Positions 17,897 to 27,403 are shown, numbered from the stretch's first letter. The stretch: DNA of 64,000 nucleotides from an uncultured Acetatifactor sp. (GCA_947625255.1 CANQNT010000003.1:86764-150763), one strand, 5' to 3'. Notes: generated by a model from the letters alone, not told the origin. Translations and numbers: made by a program.

Positions 17897-18442
17897 TCAC
17901 GAATAATAAGAGGGATTTTGAACCGTCTGGAGAATTCCGTCCGCGATTGCCTGGGCTGTTTCGTTAAACCGCGCGTCCAATAAGGCATTATCCGCATCCG
18001 TATTGATAAATCCCACTTCCACCAGAACCGCCGGCATCTGTGTCCGCCGAAGCACCACCAGATTCTGCTGTTCATTAACCCCCTGATTGATGAAGCCGAC
18101 TTGCTCCAGCCGGTCATTGATATTGTTGGCAAGACGAGCAGCCTCGCCATATCTGTTGTAAACCAAGGTCTCCACCCCGCTGTATTGGTTCGGGTAAGGG
18201 CTGGAATTCCGATGGATGGAAACAAAGTAATCCGCCCCCGCTTGATTGCCCTCCTGGGCTTTCTGATAAGGAGATTCATAGGTGTCATCATCTCGGGTAT
18301 AAAAAACATCTACGCCATTTGCTTCCAAAATCTGTCCCACGGCCAGGGTCAGCGCCAGGACATCATCTTTTTCCCGCCTGCCCTGATAAACAGCGCCGGG
18401 ATTGCTCCCCCCATGGCCTGCATCAAGCACTACAAGAGCCAT
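17897..18442 (-). CDS. N-acetylmuramoyl-L-alanine amidase, catalytic domain only
   Basis: A 181-residue Amidase_3 (CwlC/LytC-type) zinc enzyme that cuts the bond between muramic acid and L-alanine in peptidoglycan. Zinc ligands are visible: His in DAGHGG near residue 10, Glu in RREKDD near 24 and His in SIHRNSS near 77; the catalytic Glu is in LVEVGFINTDAD. There is no signal peptide and no wall-binding domain, so it may act in the mother cell during sporulation or be released by lysis, as for CwlC-like enzymes. It stands alone between the PIN/NYN gene and the ABC exporter, with no phage genes nearby. Confidence 0.92.
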   Translation of the reverse strand: MALVVLDAGHGGSNPGAVYQGRREKDDVLALTLAVGQILEANGVDVFYTRDDDTYESPYQKAQEGNQAGADYFVSIHRNSSPYPNQYSGVETLVYNRYGEAARLANNINDRLEQVGFINQGVNEQQNLVVLRRTQMPAVLVEVGFINTDADNALLDARFNETAQAIADGILQTVQNPSYYS

Positions 18443-18542
18443 ACCGCACCTCGTTTCGCACTATTACTGTATCATATGCGATTGGTCCGAAAAGGTGCGC
18501 GGGGGAAGACATTTCTTGCTTTGTAATTTATTCTGTCCCCGC

Positions 18543-20447
18543 TTACTGGGCTACCGAGCCGCCCGTATAGAGCTGGTAATACTTTCCTTTCTGCTCGATC
18601 AGCTCGTCATGGGTGCCGCGCTCAATGATGCGGCCCTGCTCCAGTACCATAATGCAGTCGCTGTTGCGGACGGTGGACAATCTGTGGGCGATGACGAACG
18701 TGGTCCTGCCCTTCATCAGCTTATCCATGCCATCCTGCACGATTTTCTCCGTACGGGTATCGATAGAGGAAGTCGCCTCGTCCAAAATCAATACCGGCGG
18801 ATCCGCGATGGCCGCCCGGGCAATGGCGAGAAGCTGTCTCTGGCCCTGGCTGAGGTTGCTGCCGTCTCCGGTCAGCACCGTATGATACCCCTGGGGCAGA
18901 CGGCTGATAAAACCATGAGCGTTGGCCAGCTTGGCCGCGGCATAAACCTCTCCCTCTGTCGCGTCCAGCTTGCCGTAACGGATGTTTTCCATAACGGTTC
19001 CGGTAAAGAGGTGGGTGTCCTGCAGCACTATGCCCAGGGATCGTCTCAAGTCAGCCTTTTTGATCTTATTGATATTGATTCCGTCATACCGGATCTTACC
19101 GTCCTGAATATCATAGAACCGGTTGATCAGGTTGGTGATGGTAGTCTTGCCGGCACCTGTGGACCCTACAAAGGCGATCTTCTGTCCGGGCGTGGCGTAC
19201 AGCTTGATATTATGCAGCACGATCTTGTCCGGCACATAGCCAAAATCCACATCATCGAACACCACATCGCCGGTCAGTTCCTGATAAGTAACCGTTCCAT
19301 CCGCCTGATGAGGATGCTTCCAGGCCCAGATTCCTGTACGGCGCTCGGATTCCACGATCTTGCCGTCCACTTTCTGCGCGTGTACCAGGGTCACATAGCC
19401 CTCGTCCGTTTCCGGCTTCTCATCCAGAAGCCGGAAGATTCTGTCGGCTCCGGCCAACGCCATGATAATACTGTTAAACTGAGTGCTTACCTGGTTAATC
19501 GGCATATTAAAGCTCTTATTAAAGGTCAGGAAGCTTGCCAGATCGCCCAGCGTCAGTCCCGTCCAGCCATTGATGGCCAGAAAGCCGCCAAACATGGCGC
19601 AGAGCACATAACTCAGGTTGCCCAGGTTGTTATTGATGGGGCCCAGCACGTTAGCGTAACGGTTTGCCAGATTGGCGTTGTTATACAGTTCATCATTTCT
19701 GCGCCGGAACTCTTCCATGGCCGCTTCCTCATGGCAGAACACCTTGACTACTTTCTGGCCGTCCATGATCTCCTCGATATAACCGTTCAGATTCCCCAGT
19801 GCGCGCTGCTGTCCCACGAAATTGCTTCCGGACAGGCCCGCGACCTTGGTGCTGACAAAGAGCATGACCACTACCATGACCAGGGTCAGGATGGTCAGCG
19901 GAACGCTCAAAATCACCATGCTGATAAACACGCTGACAATGGTGATGGCGCTGTTGATGAGCTGGGGAATGGACTGGCTCACCATCTGGCGCAAAGTGTC
20001 GATATCGTTGGTATACAGAGACATGATGTCTCCATGGGAATGGGTATCAAAATAACTGATCGGCAGCGACTCCATGTGAATGAACATGGCGTTACGGATG
20101 TTGCGCTGCATTCCCTGTGTGATCAATACCATGATCCTCGCCTGGGCATATGCCGCCACAATTCCCGCCGCGTAGAAGAAAGCCACTCTGGTAATGGCTC
20201 CTATCAAGCCGGAAAAATCGGGGTTTTCCTTTCCGATCAACGGTGTAATGTAATCATCGATCAAAGTCCTGGTAAACATGGTTCCCTGCACGCTGGAGAG
20301 TACCGTGACCACGATACAGATCAGCACGATGATGGCCAAATACCAATAATCCTTTAGTATGAATTTCATCAAACGCTTAAACAGGCCTACCGGATCTTCC
20401 AGCTTCGGCCTGGGGCCTCTCATTCCTCTTTGTCCTGGTCCTGGCAT
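18543..20447 (-). CDS. ABC exporter half-transporter, catalytic subunit
   Basis: A 634-residue half-transporter: six-helix exporter membrane domain (about residues 30-330) then an ATPase domain with Walker A GSTGAGKTT, signature LSQGQRQ and Walker B LILDEATSSID, which has the catalytic glutamate. I use the ATG at 20447, preceded by GGGAGG and one base after the stop of the upstream ABC gene, so translation is coupled. With its neighbour it forms a heterodimer of the BmrCD/YheIH kind, where this subunit holds the intact ATPase site. A MarR regulator starts the operon, suggesting export of toxic compounds in response to a ligand. The substrate is unknown. Confidence 0.93.
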   Translation of the reverse strand: MPGPGQRGMRGPRPKLEDPVGLFKRLMKFILKDYWYLAIIVLICIVVTVLSSVQGTMFTRTLIDDYITPLIGKENPDFSGLIGAITRVAFFYAAGIVAAYAQARIMVLITQGMQRNIRNAMFIHMESLPISYFDTHSHGDIMSLYTNDIDTLRQMVSQSIPQLINSAITIVSVFISMVILSVPLTILTLVMVVVMLFVSTKVAGLSGSNFVGQQRALGNLNGYIEEIMDGQKVVKVFCHEEAAMEEFRRRNDELYNNANLANRYANVLGPINNNLGNLSYVLCAMFGGFLAINGWTGLTLGDLASFLTFNKSFNMPINQVSTQFNSIIMALAGADRIFRLLDEKPETDEGYVTLVHAQKVDGKIVESERRTGIWAWKHPHQADGTVTYQELTGDVVFDDVDFGYVPDKIVLHNIKLYATPGQKIAFVGSTGAGKTTITNLINRFYDIQDGKIRYDGININKIKKADLRRSLGIVLQDTHLFTGTVMENIRYGKLDATEGEVYAAAKLANAHGFISRLPQGYHTVLTGDGSNLSQGQRQLLAIARAAIADPPVLILDEATSSIDTRTEKIVQDGMDKLMKGRTTFVIAHRLSTVRNSDCIMVLEQGRIIERGTHDELIEQKGKYYQLYTGGSVAQ

Positions 20448-20448
20448 C

Positions 20449-22197
20449 TTACATTCCTCCCTTCTCATCAAAATCACCGCCGCCGGAGGTCTGCTGCTCA
20501 TAGACATCGCGGTAGATTTCGTTGGTCTTCAACAGATTCTCAGGAGTATCGAAAGCATCTACACGTCCGTCCTCCATGACGATGACGCGGTCCGCGTGCT
20601 CCACGCTGGAAATACGCTGAGCGATAATGATCTTGGTGGTCCCGGGAATCTCCTCGGCAAAGGCTTTACGGATCCTGGCATCAGTGGCTGTGTCTACGGC
20701 GCTGGTGCTGTCGTCCAGGATCAAAATCTTGGGCTTCTTCAGCAAGGCCCTGGCAATACAAAGACGCTGCTTCTGTCCGCCGGAGACATTGGTTCCGCCC
20801 TGCTCGATATAGGTATTGTAGCCTTCCGGCATTTTCTCAATAAATTCGTCAGCGCAGGCCAGGCGGCATACTCTCTTGCATTCCTCGTCCGTGGCATTGG
20901 CATCGCCCCAGCGCAGGTTTTCATAAATGGTTCCGGAGAAAAGCACGTTCTTCTGCAGTACCACTGCCACCTCGTTACGCAGCGTCTCCAGGTCATAGGA
21001 GCGTACATCCTTGCCGCCCACATAGACGTTTCCCTCCGTCACATCGTACAGACGGCTGATCAGATTGACCAGACTGGTCTTGGCACTGCCGGTGCCGCCC
21101 AGAATCCCGATGGTCTCACCGGAATGGATATCCAGATTAATATTGCTTAAAACCGGTTCTTCGCTTTCTTCATTATACTTGAATGACACATTATCAAAAC
21201 GGATGCTTCCATCCGGCACCTTGTAATCCGGCCGGTCGGGATTGGTCAGACTGCTCTTTTCATTGATGACCTCGCAGATACGTTCCGCGCTGGCCATACT
21301 CATGGTCACCATGACGAAAATCATGGAAAGCATCATCAGGCTCATCAATATGTTCATACAATAGGAAAGCAAACTCATCAAATTACCGGTGGTCATATCG
21401 CCGGCCACGATGAATTTCGCGCCGATGTAGCTGATCGCCAGAATACAAGTATAAACCGTGATCTGCATCAGTGGATTATTCAAGGCCAGCACGTTCTCGG
21501 CACGTTTGAAAAGTCTGTATACATTTTCACTGGCGGTCTTGAATTTCTCGATTTCATAATCCTCACGAACATACGCCTTAACCACGCGGATCGCGGATAC
21601 ATCTTCCTGCACGCTGGCATTCAGGGCATCATACTTTTTAAAAATATTTCGAAATGTTTTCATCGTGGTCATGGCGATGAGGATCAAAGCCGTGCCCAGG
21701 ATCAGCACGGCGACCAAGAAGATGCAGGAAATCCTGGCATTGATCATAAACGCAAGGAACATGGCACAGATCAGGGAAAAAGGCGCCCTGATGCACATCC
21801 GCAGAATCATCTGATAAGCGTTCTGCACGTTGGTCACGTCCGTGGTCAGTCTGGTCACCAGACCAGCCGTGCTGAATTTGTCGATATTGGCAAAGGAAAA
21901 ATTCTGGATGTTGGAAAACATCGCGTCCCGCAGATTATGGGCAAAGCCCGTGGAGGCCTTGGCTCCGTAATATCCTCCCGCAAACCCCGCGGATAAGGAT
22001 ACAAGGGCGGCCAGCACCATGCATCCACCCATCACGTATACATGGGTCATGTTCCCCTTGTTGATGCCATTGTCCACAATGGAGGCCGTCAACAGGGGAA
22101 TGATCATTTCCATGATCACCTCCAACATCATGGCCAGAGGGGTGATAATGCTGGGCGTCTTAAATTCTTTGATTTGTGCGCCTAAGGTTTTAAGCAT
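20449..22197 (-). CDS. ABC exporter half-transporter, degenerate-site subunit
   Basis: A 582-residue half-transporter with an exporter membrane domain (residues 15-315) and an ATPase domain. Walker A reads GGTGSAKTS, signature VSGGQKQR, and Walker B ILDDSTSAVD has aspartate where a catalytic glutamate is normal. One ATP site of the heterodimer should therefore be non-hydrolysing, the asymmetry known for BmrCD-type exporters. It begins about 160 bp after the MarR gene and is followed directly by the catalytic subunit gene. The start MLKTLGAQIKEFK follows AAAGGAG. Confidence 0.93.
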   Translation of the reverse strand: MLKTLGAQIKEFKTPSIITPLAMMLEVIMEMIIPLLTASIVDNGINKGNMTHVYVMGGCMVLAALVSLSAGFAGGYYGAKASTGFAHNLRDAMFSNIQNFSFANIDKFSTAGLVTRLTTDVTNVQNAYQMILRMCIRAPFSLICAMFLAFMINARISCIFLVAVLILGTALILIAMTTMKTFRNIFKKYDALNASVQEDVSAIRVVKAYVREDYEIEKFKTASENVYRLFKRAENVLALNNPLMQITVYTCILAISYIGAKFIVAGDMTTGNLMSLLSYCMNILMSLMMLSMIFVMVTMSMASAERICEVINEKSSLTNPDRPDYKVPDGSIRFDNVSFKYNEESEEPVLSNINLDIHSGETIGILGGTGSAKTSLVNLISRLYDVTEGNVYVGGKDVRSYDLETLRNEVAVVLQKNVLFSGTIYENLRWGDANATDEECKRVCRLACADEFIEKMPEGYNTYIEQGGTNVSGGQKQRLCIARALLKKPKILILDDSTSAVDTATDARIRKAFAEEIPGTTKIIIAQRISSVEHADRVIVMEDGRVDAFDTPENLLKTNEIYRDVYEQQTSGGGDFDEKGGM

Positions 22198-22288
22198 GAA
22201 TAAACTCCTTTCTGATTCTTGATTCGATTCTGAACGTCTTTCCTAAATCTCTCCGGGCGGCACGCTCCGCTCCTCCACCAGGTCAGCG

Positions 22289-22378
22289 GGCAAGGGTCAT
22301 GCCTGCTCTGCCGGCTCGGGCAAGGGGCGTGTCTGCTCTGCCGGCTTGGGCAAGGGTCATGCCTGCTCTGCCGATTCA
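22289..22378. repeat. Three tandem 30-bp repeats at the 3' end of the MarR gene
   Basis: Units at 22289-22318, 22319-22348 and 22349-22378 share the core GCCTGCTCTGCCG and differ at a few positions. On the minus strand each encodes an Ala-Glu-Gln-type segment. The MarR stop codon lies inside the unit at 22349-22378, and the other two units are beyond it, so the regulator's C-terminal tail can lengthen or shorten in 10-residue steps when units are gained or point changes remove the stop. Confidence 0.85.
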
Positions 22379-22917
22379 GGCGGCCGGGACTGCGCCTGCT
22401 CCCCCGCAGGAACAGACGGCGGGTCTTGTTGCAGCTCTTCCCGTTTCAATCCGTAAGACAGCTCCGCGCTCCGCATCTCTTCCAGGTTGGAACGCACCTG
22501 CCGCAGAAGCCGCAGCAGTGTCTCCGACTCCTCCGGAGTCATCCCCTTGCGCAAAAGCTTCTCCGTGCGATCCACGTTTTCCCGGGCATGCCGGCTGAAT
22601 TCCAGGGCCTTTTCCGTAAGACTGATTTTTTTCAACCGCGCGTCCCATTCCACCGCGTGCCGTTCGATCAGGCCATTGCGCTCCATCACCTGCAAAGTGC
22701 CGGAAATAGCCGCGCGGGAAGCGTGAAACTCTTTCTCAAGATCCTTTTGAAAAATATCTTTGTCCTGATTCTTATCCAGATACCGGATGATCCAGTGCTG
22801 AATCTGTGTGAGACGAACACTGTCCCGATCTCTGTTCTCCTTCATGTTAGCCTCCAGGAGATTATGTACCAGACGAAGTTCAAAGCCGATATGGTCTCTT
22901 TTCTCCGTGTCTCTCAC
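22357..22917 (-). CDS. MarR family transcriptional regulator of the ABC exporter
   Basis: A winged-helix MarR repressor of about 186 residues. Helix 1 is IGFELRLVHNLLEANMK; the DNA-reading part is DIFQKDLEKEFHASRAAISG followed by TLQVMERNGLIERHAV; the dimer helix follows. The C-terminal tail is Pro/Glu/Gln-rich and derives from a 30-bp repeat. The start is uncertain: GTG at 22917 keeps helix 1, a TTG further up would lie only about 15 bases after the predicted transcription start, and ATG at 22845 has the best GGAGG site but removes helix 1. It leads the operon with both ABC half-transporters and probably represses it. Confidence 0.85.
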   Translation of the reverse strand: MRDTEKRDHIGFELRLVHNLLEANMKENRDRDSVRLTQIQHWIIRYLDKNQDKDIFQKDLEKEFHASRAAISGTLQVMERNGLIERHAVEWDARLKKISLTEKALEFSRHARENVDRTEKLLRKGMTPEESETLLRLLRQVRSNLEEMRSAELSYGLKREELQQDPPSVPAGEQAQSRPPESAEQA

Positions 22918-22977
22918 CCCTTTCCGTACCGGATTCGTTCGCCGCCAAATTGTCAAGGCACGAACTTTTCAAGCATC

Positions 22978-23005
22978 ATTATACGCTCACGAAATGTCTT
23001 GTCAA
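22978..23005 (-). promoter_or_regulatory. Promoter of the MarR-ABC exporter operon
   Basis: Consensus boxes on the minus strand: TTGACA (23000-23005) and TATAAT (22978-22983) with 16-bp spacing. A second TTGACA lies just downstream around 22952-22957 in the leader. Confidence 0.82.
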
Positions 23006-23357
23006 TATAGTTTAGAAAATTTTTACATATATTATCCGGGCCGCTACCGTTCACCTCCGTCCGACAGATGCCCGGCCATTGGTCTGTCCCTTGCCCCACG
23101 TCTGCCCACTATAGCTCGTCATGATCGACTTTCCTGATGACCGCCAACAAGCAAACCGCGAGAAACGCCATGAAAAAAAAGCAGAAGACTCTCTGTGGAA
23201 TCTCCTGCTTTCGTTTTTCTTGGGGCAAAATCGTCTTTCTTTTGATCGATCAATTCCGCCTAAATACTCGTACTCGTTGGTTGTTATCCTATCTGACAAA
23301 AGCCATTATCACTTTCAGATTTCAAATGACTTTAAAACTTTTGACCAGTCGCTGCTC
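23006..23357 (-). other. Intergenic stretch with terminator of the frameshifted gene
   Basis: No gene is supported; several short open frames on both strands have no ribosome binding site or recognisable protein features. A hairpin with arms 23178-23188 and 23201-23211 (core GCAGAAGA / TCTCCTGC with one G-T pair) is followed on the minus strand by eight T (23173-23180), a good terminator for the gene ending at 23358. Confidence 0.6.
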
Positions 23358-23803
23358 TCAGTTTACCCTATTGGCTTTTCCGGCCAAGTCATCATATATC
23401 TTTTCATAAGGATGCAAAATCTGCTGATTGGTAGTCTCCCGACACCGGACAATCCCGGAAAAGACTATGGCCATAGCCCGACCCTGGATATTGCCGGGAC
23501 TGCCGCTGTTTCCCTCGGACATGGCTCCCAGCTTGTTGATTGCCTCATTGAGGTACGTTGTCTCGGTCTGGATCATCGCTATCTGCCAAAGCAGATAAGG
23601 AATGCTGTATTCAACGGTATTCTGCTCATTCATATTATGTTCCTCCAAAATATTATCTGGCAGGTTCGCGAAGCAGATCGTTTTTTCATCAATGAATCGC
23701 GCCCTGCCTTTTTGACAAGACCCTTTGCCCGTTTCGGGTAGGTCGATTCAAGACGTTTGCCCAGTTCATCCACAACCTTTATGTTTATTTCGATGGGTTC
23801 CAC
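23358..23803 (-). pseudogene. Small conserved-hypothetical gene broken by a -1 frameshift
   Basis: Two frames join into one protein typical of small Clostridia proteins of unknown function. The first frame, from a GTG at 23803, reads IEINIKVVDELGKRLE then STYPKRAKGLVKK. The second continues GRARFIDEKTICFANLPDN and then the 91-residue part from 23633 (MNEQNTVEYSIPYLLWQIAM). The switch is at an A5 run (complement of T at 23709-23713); six A would restore the frame as LVKKGRAR. The downstream part also has its own ATG with GGAGG, so a shorter product could be made. Either a real mutation or a base-calling loss. It is followed by a good terminator. Confidence 0.65.
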
Positions 23804-23929
23804 CCCACCCCAAACCGGAAATTTTAGAAGCTCCGGACAAATCAGTCACAGTTCACTCGGCGCTATTCCCAAAATCGTGCTGACAACAAACTTCTGGAAA
23901 ACCCGTACGCTTTCCCGGAACAGCAAAAT

Positions 23930-25303
23930 TTATTTCCGGCTTAAATAACACACTGTCTCCACGTGATGGAGCTCCGTAAAGGGAAACATATCCACCGGCA
24001 CTCCCTTGCGGACCTTGTAGCCTCCCTTGACCAAATACCCAAGATCCCTCGCCAGCGTTTCCGGATTGCAGGAAATATACACAACTTTTTCCGGTGCCAA
24101 AGTTACGACGGAGGAAAGAAACGCCTCATCACTGCCGGAACGGGGCGGATCCAGCAACACCACGTCCGCCTTGCCGCGCTCTTTGGCCATACCCACCAGA
24201 AACTCTCCCGCGTCGCTCTGGACAAACGTAATGTTCTTCGCCTGATTCAGTCTGGCATTGATCCGGGCATCCTGCACCGCGTCGGCATTCAATTCCACGC
24301 CGATGACCTGCGCCGCCCGGTCACTGGCGATCACGCCAATCGTCCCGGTGCCGCAATAAGCGTCCACCACGGTCTCTTTACCGGTGAGAGCCGCGTATTC
24401 CAGCGCCTTGGCGTACAGCTTTTCCGTCTGAACGGAATTGACCTGATAAAAGGATCTGGGCGAAATACGAAAACGTTTCCCGCAAAGTACATCCTCGATA
24501 TAGCCTTTTCCATAAATCACCTGCTCCTTGGTTCCCAAGACCATGCTGGTGTCCCGATCATTGACATTCACCACAATCGTCGTGATCTCAGGATGCCGCT
24601 CCCTGAGCGCTTTTACAAAGTTGTTCTTCGAGGGCATGACGGGGGAGGTCAGCACCAGCACCACCATGATCTCACCCGTGGCATGAGCCGTCCGCACCAT
24701 CACATGACGCAGCAGGCCAAATCCTGCGTCTTCGTTATAAGGACGGATTTTAAAGGACTTCAGCAGACCGCGAATGGTCACAATGATGGCATCCGCCCTT
24801 TGGTCCTCAATCAGACACGAATCCAACGGGACAATTCTGTGCGTGCCCTCTTCGTAAATGCCGGAAATCATGCCCCTTGTCTTGCTTTCCCCAAAAACGG
24901 CATTGACCTTGTTGCGATAATGGAATGGCTCCTCCATCCGAATGATCGGCTCTAGTTTACAATAAGGGCGCAGCTGCTCCCGCACCCATGCCTCTTTCAG
25001 ATGAAGCTGTTCCTCATATGGCTTATTGATCCACTTACAGCCGCCGCAGTTCTTGGAAACCGGGCAAAGAGAGAGGGATGTCTTCTTAGGAGCGCTCCGA
25101 TCAGAACGAGGCGCGTGCCTGGCTTTCCCGTCTGCAGAATGGCCGCCATGCGACTCCTTGTTAGTAAAAGGATGACTATCCCCTCTCCTGTTTTTCTCAT
25201 CTGCTTTTCTTGTATTGGAAGCGTCGCCCTTTCTTCCTGTATGGGCAGCGACATCCTTTTTTGCGGCAGATTCCCTGCCTTGCTTTCTCCGTTCCTCGGC
25301 CAT
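23930..25303 (-). CDS. 23S rRNA (uracil-C5)-methyltransferase, RlmD/RlmCD type
   Basis: A 457-residue S-adenosylmethionine-dependent RNA m5U methyltransferase of the TrmA/RlmD family. Residues 1-75 are a basic, low-complexity extension rich in Lys, Arg, Ser and His in place of the usual TRAM domain. An iron-sulfur motif CPVSKNCGGCKW follows near residue 80, then the methyltransferase fold with VVDAYCGTGTIG, VIGVELN, LLDPPRSG and the catalytic cysteine in ISCNPETLARDL. The C-terminus ends HHVETVCYL. Whether it acts on one or two 23S positions cannot be told from sequence. The odd N-terminal extension may bind RNA in place of TRAM. Confidence 0.9.
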   Translation of the reverse strand: MAEERRKQGRESAAKKDVAAHTGRKGDASNTRKADEKNRRGDSHPFTNKESHGGHSADGKARHAPRSDRSAPKKTSLSLCPVSKNCGGCKWINKPYEEQLHLKEAWVREQLRPYCKLEPIIRMEEPFHYRNKVNAVFGESKTRGMISGIYEEGTHRIVPLDSCLIEDQRADAIIVTIRGLLKSFKIRPYNEDAGFGLLRHVMVRTAHATGEIMVVLVLTSPVMPSKNNFVKALRERHPEITTIVVNVNDRDTSMVLGTKEQVIYGKGYIEDVLCGKRFRISPRSFYQVNSVQTEKLYAKALEYAALTGKETVVDAYCGTGTIGVIASDRAAQVIGVELNADAVQDARINARLNQAKNITFVQSDAGEFLVGMAKERGKADVVLLDPPRSGSDEAFLSSVVTLAPEKVVYISCNPETLARDLGYLVKGGYKVRKGVPVDMFPFTELHHVETVCYLSRK

Positions 25304-25403
25304 GACAATTCAACCATCCTCATATTTTAATTGAACATATATTAAGCCTCCAGACCTTCCCACAAGTCATCCAAATTATCAAAATGCTGACCCGTTCCGG
25401 CTT

Positions 25404-26123
25404 TTGTTCCAGTATGGCTATCAGGTAAAAAAGAAGGAAGCTGGTGAGATCCTGTTCCGGGATCTGGATTTTGAGACGCTTGACGGGTTCCTGAAATGGG
25501 TCGAAACAGAACGGGGCTGTTCCGTATCCACGAGGAACCCCCGATTTTCAGCCCTATCCGCTTTTGCCGCCTACGCTCAGAACAGGAATTTTGAAGCGGC
25601 AACCGTGTTTGCCAACGCAGTCAAAAGGATTCCTGTAAAAAAGCAGCCCGTCCTGCCAAGGACTACCTTTTCCCTCGATGAGGCGTCCGTCCTGCTCAGG
25701 CTCCCTGACCCCGAAAAACGCCTTGGATTCCGTGACCAGATCCTCTTAAACCTCATGTATGCCAGTGGGGCAAGAGCACAGGAAATCTGTGATCTCAAGG
25801 TTAGGGATTTCTTTATGGAGAAAAACCTGTATAAGCTGACGATTACGGAAAAGGGGAACAAAAGCCGCCGGATTGTGGTCGCCAGACCCTGCGGGATTCT
25901 CCCGAAACGGTATCTGGAGCGACCGGAATTGTTTCTGGAGAAATGCTTTACCCCGCACACCATGCGGCATACAACCGCCGCACATATGTTAGAAGCCGGA
26001 GTCCCGATTATGGCAATCAAAAACTTCCTTGGACATTCCTCGATTTCCACAACGGACCGGTATGCCGGACTTTCTGAAATAGGAGCTACATTATCCGAGG
26101 AAATATCTTGGAAAGCCTTTTAA
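25404..26123 (+). pseudogene. Tyrosine recombinase remnant (5'-truncated, internal deletion)
   Basis: A relic of a tyrosine integrase/transposase of the transposon-type XerD-like group. The 239 residues keep part of the SAM-like domain (SVSTRNPRFSALSAFAAYA), the first catalytic arginine in YASGARAQEICDL, and the C-terminal box TPHTMRHTTAAHMLEAG with LGHSSISTTDRYAG, the tyrosine being in DRYAG. The N-terminus is missing: the frame is open upstream to about 25341 (DPFRLLFQYGY) but no start codon with a ribosome binding site exists. Between LPKRYLERP and ELFLEKCF about 50-70 residues normal for the family are missing in frame. Probably inactive. An inverted repeat directly follows. Confidence 0.72.
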
Positions 26124-26171
26124 TACGGCATTTAAAAAAATTTCCTCGGATAATTGAAAATCTCGGATAAT
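26090..26171. repeat. Terminal inverted repeat beside the integrase remnant
   Basis: A perfect 15-bp inverted repeat, ATTATCCGAGGAAAT (26090-26104) and its complement (26140-26154), spans the end of the integrase gene, and a third partial copy CTCGGATAAT follows at 26162-26171. Such sites at the end of a tyrosine-recombinase gene are consistent with the recombinase binding sites of the element's terminus. Confidence 0.65.
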
Positions 26172-26233
26172 GCGCCCTTTGTTCCTAAAGGGATTTGTAA
26201 CTCCTTATAAGCAATGCTTTTTCGGTTACTATG

Positions 26234-26630
26234 TCAACGAAGCAGCGCAAGTAAGCCATAGAGACTATAGACACAATAATCGGGCGTTTCTTCTTTTGTC
26301 ATTGGATGCGCCATTCCTCCAAATCCTTGCCGTATCCATATGGTCGTTAGTCCTACTTGTTTTGCGGGTGTGATGTCATTGTCAAGCCTGTCCCCGATCA
26401 TTGCTGCTTTTTCCGGCAGACAGTTCGCACGTTCAAGGCCCAGGATTCTGATTTGCGATGATCCCGATCTTATATTTCCCATGCAAACCGGCAAGGCATT
26501 CCAAAGCCTCTGGGTATATGGCCTCATCCTCGCTGTGCCATGGCGTCAAAGGCAGGCCAAGGCATTTAAGCGGGTGCGCATTGTTTTGCTTTGCAAGCAC
26601 AGCCACTCTAACCGTTGAAGCATATATCAT
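26234..26630 (-). pseudogene. HAD-superfamily hydrolase pseudogene
   Basis: Two overlapping frames carry parts of one HAD phosphatase. The 5' part, 26433-26630, has YPEALECLAGLHGKYKIGII then ANQNPGP (motif II region). The 3' part, 26234-26527, has ERANCLPEKAAMIGDRLDND then ITPAKQVGLTTIWIRQGFG (motif IV, GDRLDND). The segment that should join them, with the conserved lysine, is missing and the frame changes, so a deletion of roughly 30 residues plus a frameshift is likely. The N-terminal nucleophile motif DxD is absent as well. It lies just downstream of an intact HAD gene of a different subfamily on the same strand. Not expected to be functional. Confidence 0.7.
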
Positions 26631-26650
26631 TTCTCCCGTTAATTCCCTCT

Positions 26651-27403
26651 TTAAGCCTTCATATTATTCAATAAATCCATCATCTCACGCCATTCATGAA
26701 TGTGCAGATGTTCGCATTTAGGCGTATCTTCCGCAGAACGGTCTTTGTACTCTCTATCTGTCTCATTATCATACCAGATGGGATATACGCCAACCTGCGA
26801 TGCTCCTTCAATATCCGCTTGCGGATTGTCACCGCAATACCATATTTCATTGGCAGGAAGATCCGCCTTCTGTAAAGCTATATCAAACAGAATACGGTTG
26901 GGTTTTCTCACGATATAATCGCTTGAGGTCATAACAAATTCAAATTGATTCATCGGCAAAAGCCTGTTGAGCCGCCGTGATAAAGCATCCCCCGACCACA
27001 AAAGATTGCTGATCACTGCACTTCTTATGCCATTTCTGTTGATATAATCGAGCATGATATCCGCATCCGGCATAATGGCACCCATAGATGCGCCGTCCCA
27101 AAAAACAATTTCCATCTCAAGCGGAGTAAGCGAAAATTCAATTCCCAAATACTCATACAGCACTTTATCACCGATTTGACCTCCAATATCATAGCCGATT
27201 TTGCGAACGTTTTCGATATGCTCTCCAAAAACCATCTCCGCTGCTTTCCTGACATCTTCCAGCGTGCAGTGATTCGGATTTTTCGTCACATATTTCAGCA
27301 GTTCCGCATTCCCTTTGACAGAATCCCATCCGGGTTCATACAGAAGTGTATGTCCATAGTCGAATATGATCATTTTAGGATAATTCATTTTAGCGTCCTT
27401 CAT
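26651..27403 (-). CDS. HAD family hydrolase
   Basis: A 250-residue haloacid-dehalogenase-fold phosphatase. Motif I is IIFDYGHTLLYE (nucleophile Asp near residue 15; the second Asp of DxD is replaced by Gly), motif II is AVISNLLWSG, motif III includes Lys in VRKPNRILF, and motif IV is YCGDNPQADIEGA. The glycine at Asp+2 occurs in related DYGxTL proteins but leaves the acid/base role to another residue or lowers activity. The ATG at 27403 overlaps the radical SAM stop by four bases (ATGA) and has GAGGG upstream, so the two genes are coupled. The substrate is unknown. Confidence 0.85.
   Translation of the reverse strand: MKDAKMNYPKMIIFDYGHTLLYEPGWDSVKGNAELLKYVTKNPNHCTLEDVRKAAEMVFGEHIENVRKIGYDIGGQIGDKVLYEYLGIEFSLTPLEMEIVFWDGASMGAIMPDADIMLDYINRNGIRSAVISNLLWSGDALSRRLNRLLPMNQFEFVMTSSDYIVRKPNRILFDIALQKADLPANEIWYCGDNPQADIEGASQVGVYPIWYDNETDREYKDRSAEDTPKCEHLHIHEWREMMDLLNNMKA

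Noticed and set aside
22289..22378. Tandem repeats considered as a CRISPR array
   Set aside because: Units are contiguous without spacers and are part of a coding tail.
23700..23720. Programmed -1 frameshift at the A5 run
   Set aside because: The classic slippery heptamer needs six A before G; with five the P-site pairing after slippage is poor, and no stimulating structure was noted.
23121..23741. 206-codon plus-strand frame
   Set aside because: Antisense to the frameshifted gene, which has the better protein sense and a terminator on its strand.
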